Position numbers and translations under genes: made by a program. A stretch of 5,336 nucleotides of DNA from Planctomycetaceae bacterium (GTDB lineage: Bacteria > Planctomycetota > Planctomycetia > Pirellulales > Pirellulaceae): NCBI GenBank assembly GCA_007695205.1, contig REEF01000853.1, forward strand, positions 1-5,336. Direction: 5' to 3'. Below are positions 1 through 5,336 of this stretch, one piece after another (the stretch's first letter is position 1; each line of letters opens with the position of its first letter). Under the pieces are notes generated by a model that ran no database searches, had not been told where the DNA came from, and was given only the letters and a program-made list of their open reading frames with translations.

Positions 1-174
1 AATCTGATCGCCCTCAGCCTGTGCAAATTGCTGTCGGTGAAAGACAACGTGGTCCAGGTCGAAACGATCGACGCCTTTGACGGCACACCCGTGTTGGACC
101 TGAAGCCATTCGCACCCGGCATAGATGCGGCATCGGGCGTGAAAGTCCCCAACTGGGCCGGGCCGCCGCAATGA
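1..174 (+). CDS. C-terminal end of TsaA/TrmO-family tRNA N6-methyltransferase (5' partial)
   Basis: Reading frame 1 is open from the window edge to the TGA at 172-174 and encodes 57 residues. The segment NLIALS, the VQVETIDAFDGTPVLDLKPF stretch (residues 20-39) and the following acidic/Pro-rich tail match the end of the TsaA-like (UPF0066) beta-barrel domain. The usual family motifs there are RPNPI-(G/A)-LS and LDALDGTPVLDIKPY. TrmO, the characterised member, uses S-adenosylmethionine to N6-methylate t6A37 in tRNAs that decode ACY; it is cytoplasmic. The chain stops about 18 residues after the DGTPVLD motif, so this is probably the short single-domain form and not the longer E. coli type, although the N-terminus lies outside the window. 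The residue after the first Asn is Leu where the family normally has Pro. The gene is followed by a 73-bp gap and is probably not functionally linked to the secreted proteins downstream. Family assignment is firm; exact substrate is inferred. Confidence 0.85.
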   Translation, partial: NLIALSLCKLLSVKDNVVQVETIDAFDGTPVLDLKPFAPGIDAASGVKVPNWAGPPQ

Positions 175-238
175 GTCCCGGCCGCACGATCTCGTTCCCC
201 GTCCGAGAAAAGACCCCCGTCCCCTTTTAACGCACCAT

Positions 239-243
239 GGGAG
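239..243 (+). promoter_or_regulatory. Ribosome binding site of the secreted glycosidase-like gene
   Basis: GGGAG lies 4 nt before the ATG at 248 and 10 nt before a second in-frame ATG at 254. The first spacing is short and the second is slightly long, so the true start may be Met1 or Met3. The choice changes only two residues of the signal peptide n-region. No convincing -35/-10 promoter is visible in the 73-bp gap upstream. Confidence 0.45.
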
Positions 244-247
244 AAAC

Positions 248-2236
248 ATGAACATGAGACATTACCTGACATTATCGATGGCATGGGTGGCCTTGGCGGT
301 GTCAGCCTTGGCGGTGTCGGCCTTGGCTGCTGCGGCGCCAGCCGACGCGCCGACGCGGCATACCGAGGTTTCCATCGATGGCGATTCGTTCCTGATCAAT
401 GGCCGGTTGACCTACGAGGGCGTGACGTGGTCGCCCGAGGGCGAGGACACCGAGTACCGGATCGAGGGATTACTCATGAACGCCCGGCTGGTTCAGGGAA
501 TCTTCGACGATCTCAACCCGGAGACCGTCCATCGTTGGAGATATCCGGACACGGGCCAATGGGACCCGGAACGCAATACGCAGGACTTCATCGATGCCAT
601 GTCCAGTTGGTACGAGCACGGGCTGCGCTGCTTCGTGATCAACCTGCAGGGGGGCAGCCCGGAAGGCTATTCCCGCGAGCAGCCCTGGCACAACTCGGCG
701 CTGCGCGCCGACGGCTCGCTCCGTGAAGACTTCATGAACCGTCTGGAGCGGATTTTGGACCGGGCCGACCAACTGGGCATGGTTCCCATGCTGGGCATCT
801 ACTACTTCGGCCAGGACGGTCGGCTCGAAGACGAGGCGGCGGTGATCCGTGGCGTGGAAAACGCCGTCAACTGGGTGTTGGACAAGGGCTATCGGAACGT
901 ACTGATCGAGATCAACAACGAGTGCAACGTCCGCTACGACCACGCCATTCTCCAGCCGCCCCGCGTCCACGAATTGATCGAGCTGGCCCAAGGGATCACT
1001 CGCAACGGCCGCCGACTGTACGTGGGCACCAGCTACGGCGGCGGCACGGTGCCCCGGGAGAACGTGGTGAAGGTCTCGGACTTCATCCTGCTGCACGGCA
1101 ACGGCGTGCGGGACCCGCAACGGATGGAGCAGATGATCCACGCGGTCCGCACGATGGATGTCTACCGCGGCCAGCCGATCGTCAACAACGAGGACGATCA
1201 ACCTTGGCGCGTGGCGGCCCAGGGCTTCGGCCACTCAGGCAACAACTTCGTGATCTGCGTCAAGAACTACGCCTCGTGGGGCTATTTCGACTTTCGCCTG
1301 AACGACGAACTGGGCGACTTCAACCAGGGTTTTCAGACGGTGCCATCCAATTGGCAGATCAGCTCGGATCGCAAACGGGCCTTCTTCGATCTTGTAGCCG
1401 AAATCACCTCCAGCCCCGGCACGCCGCGGCTGGATCTGGACGTGCCCGACAGCGGCGTGATTCGCGCCGGGGATGGGATCGAGTTGCAGGTACAGGTCGA
1501 AAACCTGCGGGAAGAGACACCGATCGAGCGGGTCGAGTTGCTGGTCAATAATGCAGTGGTGGCCGAGGCGAAGCAAGCTCCGTATACGTTCCGTCTGAAG
1601 GGGTTGCCGGTCGGCGAGCCGATGGTGAGGGCGCGGGCGACGTATCAGCGGCAGGGGAGAGAGGTGATCGTCGAATCGCCTTACCGGACGCTACGCGTGT
1701 TGGACGAGCCCGAACGCGTGTTCGTGCCTGACCAGCCGCGTCTGATTGCGCTGCGTGCCGCGGATTACTACAGCATGACCGAGGGGACCAGACACACGTG
1801 GGTGAAGACCGAACATGTCGAGGCGTCCGGGCCGGTGATGCAGGCCCAGCCCGTCTTGCAGCAGATCTTGGGGCCTGATCGCGCCAGCCCGCGGATGGAC
1901 TACCACGTCCAGTTCGACGAAACCGGCACGTATTACGTCTGGGTGCGCGGACTGGCCGACAGCGGCGACGAGGATTCGGTCCACGTCGGGCTGAACGGCG
2001 TATCGCCACCGAGCGCCCAGCACGTGCATCCGTTCGAGCCGTTCAAGCAATGGGTCTGGACGAACACGAACCGCCATGGCGCACGGGTCGTGCTGGAAGT
2101 CGACCGGCCGGGCGTCCATACGGTGAACGTCTGGATGCGTGAGGACGGATTCCTGCTGGACCGTCTATTGCTGGCGCGCGACCCGGCCTACAAGCCGGAC
2201 GGCGAAGGGCCCGAGCTTTGCCATTTGATCGATTAA
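248..2236 (+). CDS. Secreted GH-A-like TIM-barrel glycosidase with Ig-like and GH115_C-like domains
   Basis: This 662-residue protein begins with a signal peptide: MNMRHYL, then an Ala/Leu/Val core to about residue 30, with likely AxA cleavage around residues 29-34. Residues ~38-385 look like a glycoside-hydrolase clan A (beta/alpha)8 barrel. IEINNEC places Glu225 after Asn224, the usual position of the acid/base at the end of strand 4. PIVNNEDD places Glu315 at the expected nucleophile position. HGNGV (283-287) and the Trp of ASWGYFDFR (342-350) fit active-site strands. Residues ~393-484 are Ig-like (VELLVNNAVVAEA). Residues ~548-647 (YYVWVRGLADSGDEDSVHVG, then HTVNVWMREDGFLLDRL) resemble the C-terminal beta-sandwich of GH115 enzymes, likely carbohydrate-binding. 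I infer a retaining glycosidase acting outside the cytoplasm; the substrate is unknown. I recall this type as an unassigned 'hypothetical protein' family in Planctomycetes and Bacteroidetes. The gene is intact, and its stop codon abuts a palindromic element. Confidence 0.75.
   Translation: MNMRHYLTLSMAWVALAVSALAVSALAAAAPADAPTRHTEVSIDGDSFLINGRLTYEGVTWSPEGEDTEYRIEGLLMNARLVQGIFDDLNPETVHRWRYPDTGQWDPERNTQDFIDAMSSWYEHGLRCFVINLQGGSPEGYSREQPWHNSALRADGSLREDFMNRLERILDRADQLGMVPMLGIYYFGQDGRLEDEAAVIRGVENAVNWVLDKGYRNVLIEINNECNVRYDHAILQPPRVHELIELAQGITRNGRRLYVGTSYGGGTVPRENVVKVSDFILLHGNGVRDPQRMEQMIHAVRTMDVYRGQPIVNNEDDQPWRVAAQGFGHSGNNFVICVKNYASWGYFDFRLNDELGDFNQGFQTVPSNWQISSDRKRAFFDLVAEITSSPGTPRLDLDVPDSGVIRAGDGIELQVQVENLREETPIERVELLVNNAVVAEAKQAPYTFRLKGLPVGEPMVRARATYQRQGREVIVESPYRTLRVLDEPERVFVPDQPRLIALRAADYYSMTEGTRHTWVKTEHVEASGPVMQAQPVLQQILGPDRASPRMDYHVQFDETGTYYVWVRGLADSGDEDSVHVGLNGVSPPSAQHVHPFEPFKQWVWTNTNRHGARVVLEVDRPGVHTVNVWMREDGFLLDRLLLARDPAYKPDGEGPELCHLID
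290..334 (+). repeat. 15-bp tandem repeat inside the signal peptide coding region
   Basis: The unit GCCTTGGCGGTGTCA/G occurs at 290-304 and 305-319 with one mismatch, followed by a diverged third copy at 320-334 that starts GCCTTGGC. The units are in frame and encode ALAVS, ALAVS, ALAAA, forming the hydrophobic core of the signal peptide (residues 15-29). A duplication of one unit keeps the frame and only lengthens the core by five residues, so this is probably a neutral slippage product. Confidence 0.8.
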
Positions 2237-2335
2237 GCACCGGTCGAGAAATAACTGTCCGATGTCCCCTCGCCCCTCCGGGGAGAGGGCAGGGTGAGGG
2301 GGCCGAAAGTCCGTCAGTTATTGCTCGAACGGTGC
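2237..2335. mobile_element. MITE-like nested palindrome with TAA flanks
   Basis: The two ends form a long inverted repeat. The left arm (2236-2257, starting AGCACCGGTCGAG) matches the reverse complement of the right arm (2315-2336) at 20 of 22 positions. Inside it, CCCCTC (2266-2271) pairs with GAGGGG (2296-2301), and CCCTC (2274-2278) pairs with GAGGG (2285-2289) around a short loop. The element therefore folds into one long branched or nested hairpin. TAA occurs directly on both sides (2234-2236, which is the stop codon of the upstream gene, and 2336-2338), as a 3-bp target duplication would. It has no coding capacity. The CCCCTCGCCC...GGGTGAGGGG core resembles a repeat I recall from many GC-rich bacterial genomes. 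As RNA it could also act as a terminator-like or stabilising hairpin at the 3' end of the upstream transcript. No run of T follows, so a classic intrinsic terminator is unlikely. A REP-like repeat is the alternative reading. Confidence 0.65.
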
Positions 2336-2336
2336 T

Positions 2337-2343
2337 AAGGAGA
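2337..2343 (+). promoter_or_regulatory. Orphan Shine-Dalgarno of the decayed gene
   Basis: AAGGAGA is a strong ribosome binding site 7 nt before the ATG at 2351. That ATG opens a frame of only 15 codons before TGA at 2396-2398. The strength and spacing suggest it once served a real gene, now decayed. It begins within the TAA at the right end of the palindromic element. Confidence 0.5.
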
Positions 2344-2350
2344 CGCCAGC

Positions 2351-2481
2351 ATGTTCCGAGTGAGTGCAACAAGGGCCTGGAGCGGCACCTGGATGTGATG
2401 AAATCCGTCGGCGGCAATTACGTGCGCAATGTGATGGAGGACGACAAGGCCAAGATCCTGCTGTATCGCTGGAAACCGTAA
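2351..2481 (+). pseudogene. Remnant of a probable DUF4038-like glycosidase gene
   Basis: ATG at 2351 follows a good Shine-Dalgarno, but its frame stops at 2396-2398 after 15 residues (MFRVSATRAWSGTWM). In another frame, 2362-2481 reads ECNKGLERHLDVMKSV and then GGNYVRNVMEDDKAKILLYRWKP, ending in TAA. The GLERHLDVMKSVGGNYVRN piece resembles a segment near the N-terminus of secreted putative glycosidases of the DUF4038 type, where 'LERHLDLLASVGGNYVRNTM' is typical as I recall it. Such proteins are several hundred residues long. Here at most about 40 residues survive, and after the NYVRNVM motif the sequence jumps to an unrelated-looking tail. The simplest reading is a gene that lost most of its body by deletion and also has a frameshift near the start. 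A short real peptide from the Met codon at 2398 (28 residues) is possible, but no ribosome binding site supports it. The family link is moderate; the decay is well supported by the frame change. Confidence 0.5.
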
Positions 2482-2500
2482 AGAATCGTGATTCCCTGTT

Positions 2501-2508
2501 AAGGAAGG
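2501..2508 (+). promoter_or_regulatory. Ribosome binding site of the nucleoside hydrolase gene
   Basis: AAGGAAGG lies 7 nt before the ATG at 2516, which supports this start. The adjacent ATG at 2519 would be 10 nt away and differs by one Met only. It lies 20 nt after the stop of the decayed gene, so this gene could still be read from the same transcript. Confidence 0.7.
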
Positions 2509-2515
2509 TATACCG

Positions 2516-3568
2516 ATGATGAACAAAGCACTCTGCCCGTTGATTTTTGTTGCGATCTTTGCCTGCGCCTTCGCAGGCCACCATGCGACCGCTCGAGGTG
2601 AACCGGTGCGGATCATTTTCGACACGGACATGGGCTCCGATTGCGATGACGCGGGCGCGTTGGCCGTGCTGCATGTCTATGCGGATCACGGTTTGGCCGA
2701 GATCGTCGGGTGCATCTACAGCTCGGGCAAGGTCCCGTATGGGGCGGGGGTGGTCCAGGCGATCAATATCTACTACGGCCGGCCGGAGATCCCCGTCGGC
2801 GCGGCCCACGACGATTTGGTCGGCGACCCGGTCGATAAAATGACCGCAGAAAAACTGGCGAAGGATACCGCGGCGTTCGGCAACACGATCATCCACAGCC
2901 GTGACGCCCTGGAAATGACGGTCCTCAATCGCAGACTGCTGGCCCAAGAGCCGGACCATAGCGTCGTCTACCTGACCGTTGGGCACACGAAGGGGTTCTA
3001 TGACCTTCTCGTTTCCAAACCGGATGACATCTCCCCACTCAGCGGGCAGGAACTGGTCAAGAAGAAGATCAAGCGATGGGTCGCCATGGGCGGGCTGGGC
3101 GCCAACAACAAGGACGGGGAATACCGGAAAGAGTGGAACTTCCATTCCAATGGGAGTGCACCCTACACGAAGTACCTGGTCGAAAACTGTCCCGTGCCGA
3201 TCGTCTATATCGCTGCGGGCAGCGACGTATATACCGGCAAATCGCTGAAGACGACTCCGCCAGGAAACATCGTGCGGACGGTCTACCGGGACTGGCTCTG
3301 GAACACGCAAAAAAGGACGCTCGACGATCAGCGGCCTAGTTGGGATCTGATCGCGGTGCATTACGCGGTCAACGGACTCGGGGAATACCTAGTGGCGGAA
3401 GAAGACGGCTGGCTGGACGTCGACGTGGACAAAGGCTCCCGATGGATCCGAGGCGAGCGCAAGAACCCTCAGACGTTCGTCACCCTCAAGCCCGGGATGA
3501 GCAAGGAAATGGCGGATTATCTAAACGGATTGCTCGCCGCCGAGCCCAAGCATCGAACTGCGAAGTGA
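2516..3568 (+). CDS. Secreted inosine/uridine-preferring nucleoside hydrolase family protein
   Basis: The 350-residue product has an N-terminal signal peptide: MMNK, then a hydrophobic stretch from residues 5 to 20, with cleavage likely near residues 20-27. The mature part opens with IIFDTDMGSDCDDAGAL (33-49). This is the calcium- and ribose-binding aspartate motif of the IUNH fold, with Asp36, Asp38, Asp44 and Asp45 matching the DxDxGxDD pattern plus a two-residue insertion. EWNFHSNGSAP (205-215) fits the later EFNxxxDP-like motif, and Asp277 in PSWDLIAVHYAV fits the final metal-binding Asp. Characterised members hydrolyse the N-glycosidic bond of nucleosides to free base and ribose. Length is close to the family norm of about 310-340 residues plus the leader. 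Most characterised enzymes are cytoplasmic, so export here points to extracellular or periplasmic nucleoside scavenging or a different ribose-like glycoside. Asp42 and Cys43 occupy the insertion. The gene looks intact. Family assignment is strong; substrate is unknown. Confidence 0.88.
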   Translation: MMNKALCPLIFVAIFACAFAGHHATARGEPVRIIFDTDMGSDCDDAGALAVLHVYADHGLAEIVGCIYSSGKVPYGAGVVQAINIYYGRPEIPVGAAHDDLVGDPVDKMTAEKLAKDTAAFGNTIIHSRDALEMTVLNRRLLAQEPDHSVVYLTVGHTKGFYDLLVSKPDDISPLSGQELVKKKIKRWVAMGGLGANNKDGEYRKEWNFHSNGSAPYTKYLVENCPVPIVYIAAGSDVYTGKSLKTTPPGNIVRTVYRDWLWNTQKRTLDDQRPSWDLIAVHYAVNGLGEYLVAEEDGWLDVDVDKGSRWIRGERKNPQTFVTLKPGMSKEMADYLNGLLAAEPKHRTAK

Positions 3569-3645
3569 AGGGGGAGCAGAATCGCTCGAACCGAAAAACG
3601 CCCTGTGTGGACAATCCCGACAACGGCCATTCGAGAGTCGTGGGG

Positions 3646-5336
3646 TCACCGTTGCGGCCCGATAATCACCTCATCAAGGTCGAAGAAGTGGTCCTGCTTG
3701 ACCGCCGATTGCGGCCAGTCGATGATGTGCAACCCCTCAAGTACCTGCAGTCCGGGTTCGATCTTGCGAATCATCCTCGCATCGAATTCCAGCTCCTGCC
3801 ATTGCCCGTCATCATGCAGCACGAAATCCGCGATTCGGCGGCCCTCTTCCACCTCGGCCGTCGCGCTCGCGGCCACCACGGCCCTTTTCTCCGAGAAGGT
3901 CCGTAGCAGGAGGACGATCGGTGTGCCGGGGCTCACGCGGTAGCGGATGAACACTCGCGGGTAGACATCGATGTCCCAGCCGACCGGATGGATCTGGGCG
4001 GGCAGGTGGACATGGTCCTCCGCAGCCACCACGTGCCGGTAGCCACGACCGGTCTCCGAATCGACGATGTCGCGGAAGGTCGCCGGCATCGGCCGGTAGC
4101 TCTTCCACAGCCACCACGCATCCTCGTCATCGGCATTCCAGGTGCTGTGCACCAGCGGCTTGGAACGATCGACGGGCTCGGCGACCCAGACGTATCCCGC
4201 CGCCCGGTGTGCCTGATCCTCCGCGTCGATGACGAGCACGCGGATCGCGTAGTCGTACGGCTCGGCGTAGCGGTGTGTGATCCTGTCGCCCGCGGCGACA
4301 TTCCCGTCACCCAGCCACCAGCGGACCTCCTGCGGTTGTGCGTCGCCGTGGACCACCGCGCGCAGCGTCACTTCCTCGCCGGGACGCACCTCGAAGGGTT
4401 CCACCACCACCTGGACGGCGGTGCGCCCGGCAGTGCCGTGTTCGTAGACGCCGATGTCGGGCGCTTCACCGGCCCACGGCAGGCTCACCGCATCGCCGGC
4501 TTGCCAGCTCAGTTCGCGGTCGAGCAGCAGGGTGTTGGCTTCATGATCGACCTTGACGACACGTGCCCGGCGCTCGGCGGTTCCCACCGCGATCCCGTCG
4601 CCCCGCTCACCCTGGATGCCGTAACCGTCGTAGAAGGGGGCTGCGTCTTCGACAGCCAGCAGCGTCCCCTGTCCCGCGCCGACGGTGCGCGTCAGGAACA
4701 TGCCCGCGTCGCGCAGTGGGCTGTCCGCGCGCAGTGAATGGTCGTAGATTGTCGGGTTTGTGTAGCCTGGATCGACGTCCGCGTTGCCCACATAGCGCGG
4801 GCCATGCGCGGCCAGAAAGGCCTCGGCCTGGACATCCGCGACCGTGTGCGATCCGCTGTGGTCATACACGATCGGCAGTCCCGGTGTCGTCGCCGTGAGC
4901 ACATTGTTCATCAGCCGCACGAGTTCGGCCGTGCCGCCCCCCATTCGTATCTGACGGTGCGTCCCGTGGGGATCGTTGCGGCTGAAGATGTTGTTAGCGA
5001 AGACCACGTCACGGGTCTGGTCGGCCGTGGGCGAGACCGCGATGCCGTAGTGACCGTTGTCGTCAAAGACGTTGTTGTACAAGCGCATCGTATCCAGTTC
5101 CATGTTCGTGGACGGGTACAGGTGGATCGCTCCATGCGGATTGCGGAAGACGCGGTTGAAGCGGAAAATCCCGCGTGTGGTGGCGAACTTCACGTTTGCA
5201 CTGCCCGACCGACCGCTGTTGAAGGCATGCGTGATGATATTGTGCTCAAAGAGCGTTTCCTGAGTTCCGAAGTGTTCGAAGTTGCGCCCCCAGGCGGCGT
5301 GAAAGACGTTACCGCGCATGACGATGTTGCGGTTGG
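3646..5336 (-). CDS. Right-handed beta-helix protein with PKD and C-terminal beta-rich domain (5' partial)
   Basis: The frame is open to the window edge, and NRNIV is readable before the first visible Met codon (5319-5317), so the true start lies outside. Residues below count from that Met. Residues 1-145 show beta-helix coils with recurring Asn-rich turns: RGNVF, EHNII, RFNRVF, YNNVF, ANNIF and MNNVL. SPLRDAG (200-206) and PDIGVYEH (287-294) are the typical closing motifs of secreted planctomycete-type beta-helix proteins. Between them, 215-284 form an extra small beta domain. Residues ~302-375 are a PKD domain (RWWLGDGN, HRYAEPYDYAIRVLV). Residues ~390-557 are a beta-rich region with many Trp/Tyr, possibly carbohydrate-binding. 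Such proteins are usually exported and often act as polysaccharide lyases or glycan-binding factors. No lyase catalytic residue can be assigned, so activity is open. The stop is TGA (3648-3646), convergent with the nucleoside hydrolase gene with 77 bp between them. Confidence 0.8.
   Translation of the reverse strand, partial: NRNIVMRGNVFHAAWGRNFEHFGTQETLFEHNIITHAFNSGRSGSANVKFATTRGIFRFNRVFRNPHGAIHLYPSTNMELDTMRLYNNVFDDNGHYGIAVSPTADQTRDVVFANNIFSRNDPHGTHRQIRMGGGTAELVRLMNNVLTATTPGLPIVYDHSGSHTVADVQAEAFLAAHGPRYVGNADVDPGYTNPTIYDHSLRADSPLRDAGMFLTRTVGAGQGTLLAVEDAAPFYDGYGIQGERGDGIAVGTAERRARVVKVDHEANTLLLDRELSWQAGDAVSLPWAGEAPDIGVYEHGTAGRTAVQVVVEPFEVRPGEEVTLRAVVHGDAQPQEVRWWLGDGNVAAGDRITHRYAEPYDYAIRVLVIDAEDQAHRAAGYVWVAEPVDRSKPLVHSTWNADDEDAWWLWKSYRPMPATFRDIVDSETGRGYRHVVAAEDHVHLPAQIHPVGWDIDVYPRVFIRYRVSPGTPIVLLLRTFSEKRAVVAASATAEVEEGRRIADFVLHDDGQWQELEFDARMIRKIEPGLQVLEGLHIIDWPQSAVKQDHFFDLDEVIIGPQR

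Noticed and set aside
197..222. CCCCGTCC direct repeat (197-204 and 215-222) upstream of the glycosidase gene as a possible operator
   Set aside because: Short, C-rich and within a pyrimidine-rich gap. Chance occurrence is likely and no promoter elements accompany it.
470..1234. 254-codon open frame on the minus strand opposite the glycosidase gene
   Set aside because: It is a GC-driven antisense shadow. The protein has no recognisable motif or signal, and the plus-strand frame has clear family features over the same bases.
2218..2481. 87-codon plus-strand frame from TTG at 2218 through the palindrome into the remnant
   Set aside because: It begins inside the glycosidase gene, has no ribosome binding site and reads through the repeat. 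Only its last ~40 codons look protein-like, and they are listed as the decayed gene.
2555..2566. IFAC as a lipobox in the nucleoside hydrolase leader
   Set aside because: Phe at the -2 position is atypical and hydrophobic residues continue after the Cys, so an ordinary signal peptidase I site is more likely.
2318..3361. 347-codon minus-strand open frame covering the palindrome's right arm, the remnant and most of the nucleoside hydrolase gene
   Set aside because: It runs through a repeat, a decayed gene and an antisense region without any coherent domain. The IUNH motifs on the plus strand explain the region.
3569..3645. Possible bidirectional terminator between the convergent genes
   Set aside because: Only a 6-bp CTCGAA/TTCGAG pair with a loop of about 40 nt and a bulged CCCGAC/GTCGTGGG pair were found. 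Neither has a T-run, so no terminator is claimed.
3988..4737. 249-codon plus-strand frame opposite the beta-helix gene
   Set aside because: Low-complexity Arg/Val/His-rich shadow with no motif. The minus strand carries beta-helix and PKD motifs throughout.

Overview
The window looks like a piece of a GC-rich genome (about 60% by eye), most likely from the Planctomycetota or a related polysaccharide-degrading lineage. That assignment rests on the protein types: large secreted, poorly characterised glycosidase-like and beta-helix proteins with added Ig, PKD and carbohydrate-binding-like domains. No rRNA or other taxonomic marker is present, so it is an inference.

Layout. (1) Positions 1-174 hold the 3' end of a TsaA/TrmO-type tRNA methyltransferase gene, a housekeeping function. 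(2) After a 73-bp gap, 248-2236 encodes a secreted 662-residue protein. It has a clan GH-A-like TIM barrel with two candidate catalytic glutamates, an Ig-like domain and a GH115 C-terminal-like beta-sandwich. (3) Its stop codon abuts a roughly 100-bp nested palindrome (2237-2335) that looks like a MITE: 21-22 bp terminal inverted repeats flanked by TAA on both sides. (4) Right after it, a good Shine-Dalgarno and ATG lead into a decayed gene (2351-2481), a frameshifted and heavily shortened remnant that resembles a DUF4038-type putative glycosidase. (5) Positions 2516-3568 encode a secreted inosine/uridine-preferring nucleoside hydrolase family protein. (6) Convergent to it, 3646-5336 on the minus strand is a 5'-incomplete gene for a right-handed beta-helix protein with a PKD domain and a C-terminal beta-rich domain.

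How it fits together. The three main proteins are exported, or probably so: two have signal peptides, and the start of the third lies outside the window. The locus therefore looks like an accessory cluster for extracellular or periplasmic glycan or glycoside breakdown next to a housekeeping gene. The most informative point is the junction at 2234-2351. If the palindrome and one TAA copy are removed, the stop codon of the glycosidase gene directly overlaps the Shine-Dalgarno of the decayed gene. This suggests an ancestral operon that the element interrupted. I see no defence system, CRISPR array, RNA gene or phage module. There is no gene-free stretch longer than 300 bp.
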